Assembly: GCA_023897205.1 (NCBI GenBank)
Contig: JAHWDD010000006.1
Span: forward strand, 868,001-932,000
Origin: Exophiala sp. HKRS030
Lineage: Eukaryota > Ascomycota > Eurotiomycetes > Chaetothyriales > Herpotrichiellaceae
Reading direction: 5' to 3'
DNA length: 64,000 nt
A program made the translations under genes and the position numbers. This document shows, in pieces, positions 1 through 11,500 of this stretch (within the stretch, counting starts at the first letter, position 1; the number at the start of each line of letters is the position of its first letter). The notes below the pieces were generated by a model. It saw nothing but the letters and a program-made list of their open reading frames with translations. It searched no databases and was not told where the DNA came from.

Positions 1-2
1 GT

Positions 3-209
3 GGAGGAGCAAGTGATAGCGAAGGTGGCCGTGGTCGAGGCGGGTTCCGCGGTCGCGGTCGTGGCCGTGGCGACGATCGAAGTGGCCGAGGTGGCCGTGG
101 TGGACGAGGAGGCTTCAACAAAACGGCTGAAGGAACCTCAGACAGCCGACCATCCAACGACTCCAAGTCAAATGACTCCAAGCCACCGGCAACTTCAGGT
201 GATAGCTGA
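3..209 (+). CDS. C-terminal end of an RGG/GAR-rich protein (5' partial)
   Basis: The reading frame is open from the left edge (first full codon at base 3) to TGA at 207-209. It encodes a Gly-Arg tract with repeated RGRG, RGGRGG and GGF units, followed by a short Ser/Asp/Lys-rich tail ending SGDS. RGG tails of this kind occur on RNA-binding or ribosome-associated proteins such as Stm1-like, Gar1-like and nucleolar proteins. The domain that would identify it lies outside the window, so no specific name is given. The Gly-Arg composition in this one frame and the clean stop make coding likely. Confidence 0.6.
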   Translation, partial: GGASDSEGGRGRGGFRGRGRGRGDDRSGRGGRGGRGGFNKTAEGTSDSRPSNDSKSNDSKPPATSGDS

Positions 210-1045
210 GTCTGTCGACACCGTGATTTCACCATATCTTATTGAGTCTCGAGTATGGAGAGCGAAGGAATCCCCGGCGAGATTTTTCAGCGAAATGGTC
301 GGGTTGTGTGCATTATGAAGGCGCCATAAGGATGTCAAAATGGTGGGTACTTTGGCCGGAGTAGAGAACAGGCTGAGGTTCCGACCAGGACATGGGGGTT
401 TCCTTCTGAGGCTTGGAGGCACTTCCTTCAACCATGTGTATTCTACCCTTTTTCTTCTTGTTAGAAAAGAGAAAAGTCAATAGTGAGCTGGAGCAAGAAG
501 CGGATATCCAATGGAACAGATTAAAGAAGATTTGAGAGAATCAACGTAATGTTGTAACAATGGCCCTTTAGGCCCTGTAGGCACAAAATAGACGAGTGCA
601 CTCGTCCTCCGTACAATACGGAGTACGTGGGCAAGGCTGGGGAGGGCTCTATAGGCGCAAGCAACAGCCCGGGGGGTTCCCCCAATACAGTATGCGGTAT
701 GACGGAAGCGCAGCGGAACTCGGGCCCGTCCTTGTACTGGTGACGCACTCGGTTTCTTGCTGCAAGGCTAAACTCCAACCACCTGTGACTCGTTGGTCCT
801 GCGTCTCGAACATTTGTAAATACCTGCTTTGGAAGTCTACAAACAAACCATATTGCATTCTCCCTACATTCTTTTTTGGCTACACTTCTTTTTTTGATCT
901 CCTCAGTGATTCATCCGGACTTTTGCTATTCGCCTTGCGCGGACTCTACCGAAACACTCCAGTGCATAATGCAGCACGCCGATTGTTCCTCCCGGTGATA
1001 CCAAAGAACATACATACCCCTTGACCATCCACGACGCCCTGTAAA
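210..1045. other. Intergenic: 3' end of RGG gene and NPC1 promoter
   Basis: No gene is supported here. At 607-623 there is a perfect 7-bp-arm palindrome (CTCCGTA CAA TACGGAG), which includes one copy of the TACGGAGTA motif that recurs across the window. The last 200 bases before the NPC1 start are pyrimidine-rich, as expected of a fungal promoter or leader. Confidence 0.5.
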
Positions 1046-4000
1046 ATGCGCTTCTCCACCAGCGCTATTGCAGCTTTGGCTGCTTTTTCCTCGATTCCTC
1101 TCACCATTGCCTCCGTAGGCACCCCTCTTCACGAAGTCGGTCGATGCGCAATACGAGGTCACTGTGGCAAACAAGGGTTTTTTGGATCTGACTTGCCCTG
1201 TCCCGACAATGACAAAGCATCTCCTCCTTCTGACACACTGCGCGAGAAGTTGGTTGACCTCTGCGGAACGAAATGGGAGGACACCGATGTGTGCTGTGAG
1301 GAGGATCAGGTCGATACTTTGAAAAAGAACCTCAAACTAGCAGAGCGCATCATCGCATCGTGTCCAGCTTGCAAGGAGAACTTCTTCAATATTTTCTGCA
1401 CCTTCACTTGTTCGCCGGACCAGTCCCTCTTCATCAATGTGACGGAAACTGGAAAGGCTAGCAATGGAAAAGATGTGGTGACCGAGCTTGATAACATATG
1501 GTCAAAAGAATATCAGAGTGGATTTTACGACAGTTGTAAAGAGGTCAAAAATGGCGCCAGTGGTGGTAAAGCCATGGCTTTCATCGGAGGCGGCGCGGAA
1601 AACTACACCGAGTTCTTGAAGTTCTTGGGCGACAAAAAACTCCTGGGCAGTCCGTTCCAGATCAATTTCCTGGATGAAGCACGGCATGATGATTCAGAGG
1701 GCATGAAACCAGAGGATCCTCGTGTCTATGCCTGCAACGATACGAACCCGGATTATCGGTGCAGCTGTGTAGACTGTCCTGCTGTGTGCCCAACATTAGA
1801 GCCCGTCAGTTCAGCCAAGTCTTGTCACGTCGGAAAGCTGCCGTGCCTGTCTTTTGCAGTGGTCATCATCTACTCTGTTGCACTCCTCCTCCTCATCACG
1901 GCCATATCTGGTCATGTGGCATATCGGAAACATAAGCAGTGGAAGAGTGAGAGACTACAATTATTACAAGATGCTGCACCAAGCGATGATGAGGACGAGG
2001 GCGATCTTGTACACAACCCCGGACTTCTAGAGCGACCTCAAAGGAATTACTATTTGAACCAGGTCTTCGACCGAGCCTTCAACAAATTGGGCGGTTTTTG
2101 CGCTCGCTACCCGGCCTTGACAATCGGTACTAATATTGTCATTGTGGGACTTTTGAGTATAGGCTGGGTACGATTTGAGGTCGAAAGAGATCCTGTTCGG
2201 TTGTGGGTTAGCCCTAGTTCCGATGCAGCTCAAGAGAAGGCTTTTTTCGATGCAAACTTTGGTCCGTTCTACAGAACAGAGCAGGTTTTCCTCGTCAACG
2301 ATAGCTCTCCCACCGGCTCTGTTCTCAACTATGACAACCTCGACTGGTGGTTTGATATTGAACAGCGCGTCTCTCGCATGATGACACCCGAGAATGGCAT
2401 TACACTCAAGGATGTCTGCTTCAAGCCGACCGAATCGGCTTGCGTTGTTCAGTCCGTCAGTGGATGGTTCGGAGCTGGTTTGACTAGTGACTGGGAAGAT
2501 CAGATCAATCTTTGCGCTGCCCATCCCGGCGACCAAAGATGCCTGCCCGAGTTCATGGACCCACTCCAGCCTGGTCGTGTCTTGGGAGGGTATGATAACG
2601 TTGACAACATCACCCAAGCGAAAGCAATGTTTACTACATGGGTTGTCAACAACGATCAGCCTGGAACAGAGGGAGAGGCCAGAGCTGAAGAATGGGAACG
2701 TGCTCTTAAGCATGAACTGCTTATTTACCAAGAAGCTGCGAGATCTCGAGGCCTCCGACTATCTTTCAATACTGAAATTAGTCTGGAGGAGGAACTGAAC
2801 AAATCAACAAATACAGATGCCAAAATTGTGGCCATCAGCTATGTTGTCATGTTCATCTACGCCTCTCTTTCTTTAGGATCAGCCAGTCTGTCACTCAAGT
2901 CTCTTCTCGGCAATCCTTCCAATGCTTTGGTTCAATCCAAGTTTACCCTAGGCGTGGTTGGTATTGTCATCGTCCTGATGTCCGTCTCTGGCTCGGTTGG
3001 CTTGTTCTCCGCAGTGGGTGTGAAGGTCACATTGATCATTGCGGAGGTCATTCCATTCTTGGTGCTCGCGGTCGGCGTGGACAACATCTTCCTCATTGTT
3101 CACGAGTTTGAACGAGTCAATGTCAGTCATCCAGATGAGGAGATCGATCAGCGTGTCGCAAAGGCACTTGGCAGAATGGGCCCCAGCATCCTCCTCTCGG
3201 CATCGACAGAAACCATAGCCTTCGCTATGGGTGCATTTGTTGGCATGCCGGCTGTCAAAAACTTCGCCGTGTATGCCGCAGGGGCAGTGTTCCTGAATGC
3301 ATGTTTACAAGTGACAATGTTTGTCTCCATTCTGGCGCTCAATCAACGACGAGTGGAGAGTCTCAGGGCTGATTGCTTCCCTTGCATCACCGTACGCGGT
3401 GCCAACTCCGTCAGCATGCCTGGAGGGCATTTCTTCGGATCTGATGAAGAGGGCTGGCTGCAGAAGTTCATTCGCAAGTCATATGCCCCGACACTACTCG
3501 ACAAGAAGGTCAAGACCTTTGTGGTGGCGTTCTTCGTGAGTATCTTTGCCGCCGCCATTGCGCTTCTACCGGGGATTCAACTCGGGCTAGACCAGCGTAT
3601 TGCACTGCCCAGCGACAGCTACATGATTCCGTACTTTAATGACATGTACGCTTATTTTGGGTCCGGTCCACCTGTGTACTTTGTCACGCGAAATGTTAAT
3701 CTCACGGAGCGAGCACATCAGCGGCAAGTCTGCGGACGCTTCACGACTTGTAATGAATACAGTCTGGAGTATATTCTCGAACAGGAATCGAAACGACCAG
3801 AAGTCAGTTACATCAACTCCGCAACGGCCAGCTGGGTGGATGACTTCTTCTACTGGCTCAACCCTATCAGTGATTGCTGTAAAGATGACAAAGGAAACAC
3901 GTGCTTCAACGAAGGAGAGTGGAACATTACACTCTCTGGCATGCCGGTGGGTGAAGAGTTTATCAACTTCGCAAATAAATGGATCCGTGCACCAACAGAC

Positions 4001-4975
4001 GAGGAGTGCCCCAACGGTGGCCAAGCTGCGTACTCAACTGCGGTGGTCATTGACGAAGAGAATGTGGATATTCCGGCCAGTCACTTCCGGACGTTCCACA
4101 CCCCGCTCAAAGGACAGAAGGACTTCATTGAGAGCTATGCCGCAGCAAAACGCATCGCATCAGAAGTGAGCGACAAGAATGAAGGGATTGATGTGTTTGC
4201 GTACAGCAAGCATTATATCTTTTTCGACATGTACAGCAGCATTGTACGACTGACGGCGACTCTGGTCGGGGTTGCGATTCTGATCATCTTTGTCCTCAGC
4301 TCGAGTCTACTTGGCAGTATCGCAACAGGCGCAGTGGTGAGTGCCAGTGTGGTCATGATCGTCGTGGATGTGATGGGTGTCATGGCCATTGCGGGCGTCA
4401 GTCTCAATGCTGTCAGTCTGGTGAACTTGGTGATTTGCGTGGGCATCGGCGTCGAGTTTTGCGCACACATCGCCCGGGCGTTCATGTTCCCCAGCAAGAG
4501 CGTCATGGAGCGAGCCCGGCACAAGTTCCGTGGTCGCGACGTGAGAGCGTGGACTGCCCTGGTCAACGTGGGTGGCAGTGTGTTTAGTGGGATTGGAGTC
4601 ACCAAGTTTCTGGGTGTCGTGGTGTTAGCATTCACGCGGAGTAAGATCTTTGAGGTCTATTACTTTCGTGTGTGGTTGGCTCTGGTTGTGTTGGCGAGTG
4701 CACATGCCCTGGTGTGGTTGCCTGTTGCTTTGAGCTTTCTAGGAGGTGATGGTAAGTCTCTTTTTTGTTTTGTTTTTTGTCCTGCTGTCTTGCAAGACAT
4801 GATTATCTGTCTGTGTTTGACCCCCGACAAATTGCGAACTTTGACTGACCATGATTGTGTGACTTTAGGATACATCGATCCAGAGAGCGAAGGAGGATTG
4901 GAGGAGGACCTTGCGAGTAGAAGGTATAGAAGCCTTTTGCCGGATGACGATTATGACTCGGATGAAGAGTATTGA
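1046..4975 (+). CDS. NPC1: Niemann-Pick C1-type sterol transporter (NPC1/Ncr1)
   Basis: Exports sterol from the vacuole/lysosome lumen, receiving it from NPC2, as a Patched/RND-family membrane protein. The start ATG (gtaaaATG) begins a signal peptide (residues ~1-22). A Cys-rich NPC1 N-terminal sterol-binding domain follows (~23-260), then a first membrane span near residues 268-292. A sterol-sensing domain lies at ~595-765 and carries the motif VGVDNIFLIVHEFERV. A second luminal domain and a C-terminal membrane bundle complete the fold. The C-terminus is acidic (DDDYDSDEEY). I place one intron at 4752-4868 (GTAAGT..TTTAG, branch CTGAC), giving exons 1046-4751 and 4869-4975 and a 1,270-aa product, normal for the family. 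The intron is 117 nt, a multiple of three, and has no in-frame stop, so the unspliced frame stays open. Confidence 0.95.
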   Translation: MRFSTSAIAALAAFSSIPLTIASVGTPLHEVGRCAIRGHCGKQGFFGSDLPCPDNDKASPPSDTLREKLVDLCGTKWEDTDVCCEEDQVDTLKKNLKLAERIIASCPACKENFFNIFCTFTCSPDQSLFINVTETGKASNGKDVVTELDNIWSKEYQSGFYDSCKEVKNGASGGKAMAFIGGGAENYTEFLKFLGDKKLLGSPFQINFLDEARHDDSEGMKPEDPRVYACNDTNPDYRCSCVDCPAVCPTLEPVSSAKSCHVGKLPCLSFAVVIIYSVALLLLITAISGHVAYRKHKQWKSERLQLLQDAAPSDDEDEGDLVHNPGLLERPQRNYYLNQVFDRAFNKLGGFCARYPALTIGTNIVIVGLLSIGWVRFEVERDPVRLWVSPSSDAAQEKAFFDANFGPFYRTEQVFLVNDSSPTGSVLNYDNLDWWFDIEQRVSRMMTPENGITLKDVCFKPTESACVVQSVSGWFGAGLTSDWEDQINLCAAHPGDQRCLPEFMDPLQPGRVLGGYDNVDNITQAKAMFTTWVVNNDQPGTEGEARAEEWERALKHELLIYQEAARSRGLRLSFNTEISLEEELNKSTNTDAKIVAISYVVMFIYASLSLGSASLSLKSLLGNPSNALVQSKFTLGVVGIVIVLMSVSGSVGLFSAVGVKVTLIIAEVIPFLVLAVGVDNIFLIVHEFERVNVSHPDEEIDQRVAKALGRMGPSILLSASTETIAFAMGAFVGMPAVKNFAVYAAGAVFLNACLQVTMFVSILALNQRRVESLRADCFPCITVRGANSVSMPGGHFFGSDEEGWLQKFIRKSYAPTLLDKKVKTFVVAFFVSIFAAAIALLPGIQLGLDQRIALPSDSYMIPYFNDMYAYFGSGPPVYFVTRNVNLTERAHQRQVCGRFTTCNEYSLEYILEQESKRPEVSYINSATASWVDDFFYWLNPISDCCKDDKGNTCFNEGEWNITLSGMPVGEEFINFANKWIRAPTDEECPNGGQAAYSTAVVIDEENVDIPASHFRTFHTPLKGQKDFIESYAAAKRIASEVSDKNEGIDVFAYSKHYIFFDMYSSIVRLTATLVGVAILIIFVLSSSLLGSIATGAVVSASVVMIVVDVMGVMAIAGVSLNAVSLVNLVICVGIGVEFCAHIARAFMFPSKSVMERARHKFRGRDVRAWTALVNVGGSVFSGIGVTKFLGVVVLAFTRSKIFEVYYFRVWLALVVLASAHALVWLPVALSFLGGDGKSLFCFVFCPAVLQDMIICLCLTPDKLRTLTDHDCVTLGYIDPESEGGLEEDLASRRYRSLLPDDDYDSDEEY

Positions 4976-5575
4976 GCAGTTTTTAGCTCCCTCCTGAATG
5001 CAGGGTACATTGGAAGAGTCACCCAGCATCAGGATGGTGGTAGACTATCTAGTAACATTGTCATTGTGGTGTGGCATTTCAGATGGAAGATGGTTCAGGT
5101 GTATGAGTGTGTAGGGAAAAAGGGGAAGGACAGAGAATACCTTACTCTATATACAAAGAAAGACCAGATAAACAATAACCACATATTACAAAACTTGAAA
5201 TCGTGAATTATAAAACAAAATTTGAAGGAATCGTGAAACAGTGTTTCTATGTCTGTTTCATCGCTGATCATAGGTACCTTAGGTACCTTGTACAGTGTAC
5301 GGGATAGGGTGTATGGTGTATGGTATACCTTTCATGGCTCATCATACTTTCTTGTCTCTCAACACATGACTACCTACCTAGGGATCAAAGAATGACTCTC
5401 TGGTAGAAATCATACCTACTGTATATACTAGGTACTGTATACGTGCTCTCTTTTGGACATTGTCGACACCCAAATCAAACCACGTCTACCAAGTCGAGAC
5501 TATCTCTTTCCTCGGTACACACGCCTCTTTGAGAACTTGCTTCATGAAAGGTTCGGTTCCAACCAGCCAACTCGC
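4976..5575. other. Convergent intergenic region NPC1/nse2
   Basis: Holds the 3' ends of two converging genes. A-rich tracts near 5150-5220 suit NPC1 polyadenylation. Around 5270-5450 are several GGTACCT/ACCTAGG-type palindromic fragments. No gene is seen. Confidence 0.5.
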
Positions 5576-7081
5576 TCAATCATCGTCCCCCAGCTCAAGA
5601 ATTGTCGTCGTCATGGTGGAATCCGGAGGCAATTGATTTCTCGACGGTGTCCCAAGTCTACTGCTGTTTTCATCATCGTCATCGTCATCATCGTCATCAG
5701 CGCCACCGAGACGCCGGCCACCACGGACACCAGAAAGTCTCTCCGCCTTGAATTGTTTCCTGCCCTCTGTGGTCGAAGGGATCACGGGGCTAGATCCAAG
5801 ACCGACTGGTCTACGGTGGGTGCCTTGTACGTCGAGTCCGTTTTCGTCTTCATCATCGTCAACATCACTCGTCGCCGTCTCCTCTCGGTTCTTCTTGGCC
5901 GCGAGCGCTAGGAGTCTCTGGACGCGTCGTTTCAGGACCAGGTTCGGTTCAAGGTCGTCTCTGGTGAGGGGGACATTGCACTCGGGACACTTGACGGTGC
6001 GAGTTTGCATTTCCCGCTCGCGCCGCGACCGTTCCGAGCGGTGGGTGATCTGGCTCAGCTCGTGCAGCTGGTCGGAACTCAGGGGCGCGTGGTCGCGCGA
6101 GGTCCGGAGCATGCCCAAGATGGCTTCCCTTTCGTACGAGTGTTTGCATTTTTGTGACGTGACGGGGTCCTGGAATGGGAGGAGCGTGATCGGACACTTG
6201 ATTCGGGTGGTTTCGCGGGCGATTTCGACGTCGCTCTCGTCGGAGGACTCGTCACCATCGCCACCGCCGCCACCGCCGCGCCGAGGCCGTTGCGACAACA
6301 GAATGTCGCGGCCTTCTTCGGCGGCGAACCAGAGACCCGGGTCGGGCATGGGCGGCTGCTCTTCACCCGGGTGCAGGGCGTCGTAGAGCATGCGTCTGAA
6401 GCCCGCGTAAAAGTTGTGGTGTGCGTATTTCTCGGTAGGGGTCTTGCTGGACCACTCTCGGTGTTGTTTCTGGAGGGCCTCGGACAACAAAACGTGCGGT
6501 GTGTCGGCTGGACGAGGGGCAGCGGGTTGGGATCTTGTCGAGTTTCGGGTTGTCGTTCGTGATGGACGACCTCCTTCGTCATCCTCATCGTCATTTTCGT
6601 CGTCCTCGTCGTCGTCGTCGTCGGGAATGGTGCGTCGTGTAGGAGAGAGCGGTGTGGGATTGTATGATTGTTGGGTCTGTGTAGATGATGGTCCATCGGC
6701 CTTTCCTGCGGCCTCTTTGATCGCGTTGGGTAGATCTTCCAACCAGATTTGATGGTCGACTATCGCGCGGATGCTCATGTCCATTTTATTCGTGAGCGTC
6801 TCTACCTTGGCTTGGAATTCTTCAAAGTCCCGCTCCGCATCATCGTGACCTTCATCGTTTGCGTCCCGTCTCTTCCGGTGTTTGTCATGTTTAATGCGTC
6901 GGTCGTAGCCTATCTCGTTCAATTGGTCGACCGTCTGGGCGAGATGCTCCGAGGCATCTTTGAGATATTTGGCGAGTTTTGTGGTCAGGGTCTTGTCTTT
7001 GGCTAGGGCTTGAAGAGATGCAACGGCATCCTCGTTCAGAGGGGCACTCAACGGCTGTGGTTGAATTGCACTGGTCGCCAT
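5576..7081 (-). CDS. nse2: SMC5/6-complex E3 SUMO ligase Nse2/Mms21
   Basis: SUMO ligase subunit of the Smc5/6 complex, acting in replication-fork and recombination repair in the nucleus. Single exon, 501 aa, starting MATSAIQPQP. The N-terminal part (~1-140) is helical and charged, as expected for the part that docks on the Smc5 coiled coil. The middle is low-complexity with poly-Asp/Glu runs. The SP-RING (zf-Nse) lies at ~290-385: IKCPIT..F.DPVTSQKCKHSYER gives the first Cys, Cys and His ligands, and VKCPECNVPLTRDDL the final Cys pair. The tail is again acidic with a DDDDDDDDDEN run. The gene is longer than yeast Mms21 because of these disordered inserts, which is common in moulds. Confidence 0.9.
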   Translation of the reverse strand: MATSAIQPQPLSAPLNEDAVASLQALAKDKTLTTKLAKYLKDASEHLAQTVDQLNEIGYDRRIKHDKHRKRRDANDEGHDDAERDFEEFQAKVETLTNKMDMSIRAIVDHQIWLEDLPNAIKEAAGKADGPSSTQTQQSYNPTPLSPTRRTIPDDDDDEDDENDDEDDEGGRPSRTTTRNSTRSQPAAPRPADTPHVLLSEALQKQHREWSSKTPTEKYAHHNFYAGFRRMLYDALHPGEEQPPMPDPGLWFAAEEGRDILLSQRPRRGGGGGGDGDESSDESDVEIARETTRIKCPITLLPFQDPVTSQKCKHSYEREAILGMLRTSRDHAPLSSDQLHELSQITHRSERSRREREMQTRTVKCPECNVPLTRDDLEPNLVLKRRVQRLLALAAKKNREETATSDVDDDEDENGLDVQGTHRRPVGLGSSPVIPSTTEGRKQFKAERLSGVRGGRRLGGADDDDDDDDDENSSRLGTPSRNQLPPDSTMTTTILELGDDD

Positions 7082-8568
7082 ATTTATGTGAGTGGTTATA
7101 GCATAGGCAGGTAGAGGCCCACACAGGGCTCTGGAGTATCTAGTTGTCGTAAGTGTCGTTCATGCCTCTATCGCAGTGTTCGGTTGCCTCGTCACTGTGG
7201 TCGAGACGCGTCGTTGGCTGCGCGTGCAAATTAGTTCAAGAAGGGAAATCTAGCCGGGCATCGAAAAGGACTTGTCAGACGACTGACTCAATGTGAAGAA
7301 TTCTGTGTGGAAGCAGAAAATTCCGATTGTCAGACTATCAAGGTTAGTTCGCACTCGTCTCCAGGCAAACTAGACTACATTTCCTTCCACGTAGGGCAAG
7401 GAAGAATTGGTTCGCAGACAATACTCTCATAGTTTCTACACGGGTCTCTACTCGATTCGATGAATCGTCTGCCATCGACGTACAGCGCCTCCGAATAATG
7501 TCCCAAAAGCAGATCCTGAAGAGATGATATGCATGAGTCCAAGGTAGATCCACTCCAACGACCTGAAACCGTAGCCAGGTATATTCAAGGCTTGTGAAGC
7601 AGGAAGCTGAGTTGACTATTCGCTTCGCCATGGTATAAGTACTACGGTCGACTTCTTCAACTGGTGTTGTGTGCTTCGTGAACTCTTCAACTCCTCGAAT
7701 GCGCAGCCTTGCGCTAAATATCAAAACGCATGCTTGGCAAGCAGCATTCATTTCTCAACCTCCTCAGTTTCATCACCTTCCACTTCCACTATTTTGTATT
7801 GGACTCAACTCAATCATTGTCTCGTGTATCGCTGAGCCCCTTTGATGTCTAACAAACCGTCGATTGTCACTTGAACCAGCAATTTCGATGACTATGGCGG
7901 TCTTCCCAATGCCAACCACCTTCAAGTCGGAAAATCTCGACCCGGGTTCAAGTGGTATCAATTTTTGCCCGCACCCAAACAAGTCCTTGAAGGCGGCCAG
8001 CACTTTCATAGATGATATCGAGAACATGGTCATCTCTGGTCTCGCAGAGGGGCCCAAATATGTTGGCAGCACGATCCGTAACCAACATTCTGCTCACTCT
8101 CACTTGGCCAGTCAGCCTTACCTGGTAATATCAAAGCCACCACTCACTTACTCCTTTCCCTTCTCCTCTCCTTCTTTTCCTTCAGACATACCATACCCGG
8201 TCTGCTTTCCTCTTGCCATGCAACGTGTATTGCTAAGCACCAAGCTATGAAAATCATATCATGATCCAGACGTGGCTCTTCGGAATTTAAAGTCAACCGC
8301 TGCCGATCATTTCCCATCACTCGTGCTGACCATAGCACTTCATTTCATCTTGGGTACTGTGTCGACTTGCACTTCACGTTCATTACCGACATTCATCTGT
8401 CTTACGGATCTGTCCACTCCACAGAGGACATCCGACTTCGCGCTCTAGTCTGTTCGTTCGCAGCAATTTGTTTACTCCTGCAACTGATCTGCTGTCACCA
8501 GCAGCCCGGCCTGCTTCAGATACCTTGCCAATATCCAAAGCATTGTTTCATGTGATCTTTGTGCAACG
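7082..8568. other. Divergent intergenic region with a possible gene relic
   Basis: Lies between nse2 (minus) and the next plus-strand gene. The minus strand at 7773-8072 is open for 99 codons and contains SRFSDLKVVGIGKTAIVIEI, which faintly resembles the Gly-rich loop of atypical fungal kinases, but it stops soon after. A second minus-strand frame at 7344-7751 shows nothing recognisable. Bases 8100-8560 are pyrimidine-rich and are probably the promoter and leader of the following gene. Confidence 0.35.
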
Positions 8569-11500
8569 ATGCCGAGTTTTCTCAACTGGTACAGAGCGGC
8601 GATGGGCGCGAACATCTCAAAAAGCGATGAGGACGCTATCATTGTGAACAATGATGTTGAAGTCGTCAGTTCCTCGAGCTCATCTTCGCAAACAGATCTC
8701 ACATCTGTACAAGAACTTCAGGCATCGACGTCTTCAGTGCCGCCGACACCTTCAATTGAGTCCGCACATCCATGTCACCGTCTCCCTCCAGTGGAGAGTA
8801 GGGAAGCAGTTCGAAACCAAGCCTCTTACATTCGTTATTGGCAGGCGGTAGATGGCGAAGGCGATCTATACGAGTCTGGACCCGTTGATCAGTGGTGCGC
8901 AACCCAGTCAGTCGACCAAGATGACAGCAATGAAGATTTGTCGCCGAATCGACTTAGTACACCTACACAAGCACTGCAAAATAACTCTTCTGAGAACACT
9001 ACAGTCAAGCAGAGCACCTCACCGCCGAACAGCCGAGGATTGTCACCCTGGATCGGACGGTCTCAACGAACCTGTCGTCTGATTGTCACCGAAAAGGCTA
9101 TCGAAATTGCGCTGTATCGGTCGAACTCTTCTGATGATCATTTCCGACCGGCTGGGTATCAAACATCCTCGGCTTATGAACAGGATGATACATTCAAGGA
9201 AGGGGCTGGGTGGTCTTTCAGAATACTAGAGGAGACAAAGAACATTCACAGGTTGACGCAACACCAGTCACACGGTTTGTCTGTTAAGTGCGCTAGTACC
9301 GGCTCTGTTATTGAAGCTGTAAGTTCTCATCCTCTTTTCTATCTACATTCATATTGTCATGCATACTGACATTCTACATTTTATCCGATTCAAGGCCTCA
9401 GGTACCACTTGTGTTGAAGATGGCTTTCCACCCAATGATTTGTGCCAGGAGAACTTCTCGTTGTATCAGGACGAAGACTTCGATAACAACGAACAGCTCA
9501 ACGAGAAGGGTATTGACCAAACATTGCCTGACAAGTCATCGGAACTTGAGGAAGACGAAAAGTTGATCAGAAACTTAACGCTTGTGCAGCCTGAAAATAT
9601 CGTCCTATTCGAAGCAATTCGAGCTTTTGATCAAATCCCCTCGAGACTTGACGACGAACCTGAGGATGAGAATCTAAAAGCAGCTCGACAGTGGATGCTG
9701 CGGGATCAAGCAGAAGGTGCCCAACGAAGTAGGGTGCTACGCGAAAAAGCACTACGGCGTCGAAATCTTTGTGAATCGACCCCTAGTCCCCCTTTTCTCG
9801 AAGTTGAATCGCATTCTCCTTCTCACGAGAGTATGTCGAGGTATCCATCTCCCAAGGATGACACTGATAATGCTCTAGGCGTCTCTAAGAAAGAGGTAGA
9901 AGTGGATGATATCGCCGACATACGCCTGCTTCCTACTTCTGATAAGCAAGTACTCTGTGAGGAGAATTCTTCTCGTGACTTAAACAAGATATACTCTTCC
10001 CGGCCGATGTCAGGATTTGATCTACTGGCTATCAAACGTGGTACTGAGTTGAATATCCAAACCCCGAGCAGAATAGACAGAGGAGAATCCGAGCCTAAAG
10101 TGTCGATCTCTGTAAAAAAGGGTCCGGATATTACCTTGCCGGCAAATTTTGATGCGTATGGCGAAGAAGAACAAAATATCGTCGTGAACCATGAGACTGC
10201 TAAGGAGAGGAAAAGAGACCTGGATGCTATCGAAAGAGCAATATACTGGATGGGATATTTGCGTTGTTGTGGACCTTTCAATGAGAAAGATCGAAACGAT
10301 ATCAATCAACTTCGCAAGTTTATCAGTCTCGTCGTCGACAATTGTGAGGGTAACAGGCTTACACGAAGGCGAGTCCAAGATATTCGGGACAAGATGAAGC
10401 GACGAGCGGGAAAATTTAAAGCCCCGGCTCCTGGAGAGATTACGGGCTGGCAAACAAGATTATTCCCTGGAAGACTTGACCGTTTGAAAGAAGAAATGGG
10501 AAAGGCCGACGAACAAGTCCAACAATTTGGTGCACTTCGCCTTAATAAGACGGTAAAGAGGAAACACGGGGATAGGAAACACAGAAAGAAAAAGGCCCAC
10601 TTCATCGATTCTGCAGCGACACAACAGACAAAAGTACCCAAGGCCGACCAGATTCGTGAGAGACTAAAGGAGCAACTGAAACTCTTTGAAGACACTGAAG
10701 TGCCAGAGATAACCGATTTGCCCGAGCAGACAGAGTTTGTCGATTATCACCAAAGTGATAGCGATGAGAGCGAAGAGGATGAAGGTGCTCAATTCGTCTA
10801 TGGCGCAGGTCGAGATACTGCAAGCTCCAGCTTCAACACTACAGCAGGATTACCATATACTCGTCAGAGTCAAGAATATTCCCAAGATATACTTGAGATC
10901 AGCAGGTTAGAGAATGCCCGGCAGGCAAATAGTCGACAGCAAGGCACTCAGCCTATGGCAACAGCAGTGGCAGCGGCAGGAGTAAAAGGTCAAGCTTTCG
11001 ATGGTGAGTTGCTCAAAAGAATGCAAGCGAAGAGAGCTCTTCAGGATCTGGGGATCGATCTTACTGTTATCAAGGCCACCACAGAGGTCCAAGAAGCGAT
11101 CGATTTTGTATCTGAGACCTCGGACTCATCCGACGATGACGATATTGAAGAAGATCAATGGGTTTTCCAGTACACGGTTTTGGGCAGTTTCGCCGGAATA
11201 CCTAGCTTCAGAGACGGAGACGACTACGTGTTCAAAAAGACATTCGATCCTTTATCAGCCGAGATCCGATTGAAACAAGTTATTCAGGATGTCAGTACTC
11301 AGTACGTACCTCAGGGAGGATACGAAGGGGGTAACTGGTCTCTGAACACAAGCTACCGCCATGGTTTGATTGAACAGCATTTTACAATTGGCGAGGACGC
11401 CGATGTGGAAGCTCGGTTATGGATCGAGAAGGAACAAGTTGAGGTTGACAAGAAGCTATTTCGACGGGCCAAGGCTAGAAGATTTGGATCTCAGAACATT

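Noticed and set aside
4213..4635. 140-codon minus-strand frame inside NPC1
   Set aside because: Antisense shadow of the NPC1 membrane region; Thr/Met-rich composition mirrors the opposite strand.
6079..6696. 205-codon minus-strand frame overlapping nse2 in another phase
   Set aside because: Arises from the low-complexity Asp/Gly part of nse2; nse2 has the SP-RING and uses the better frame.
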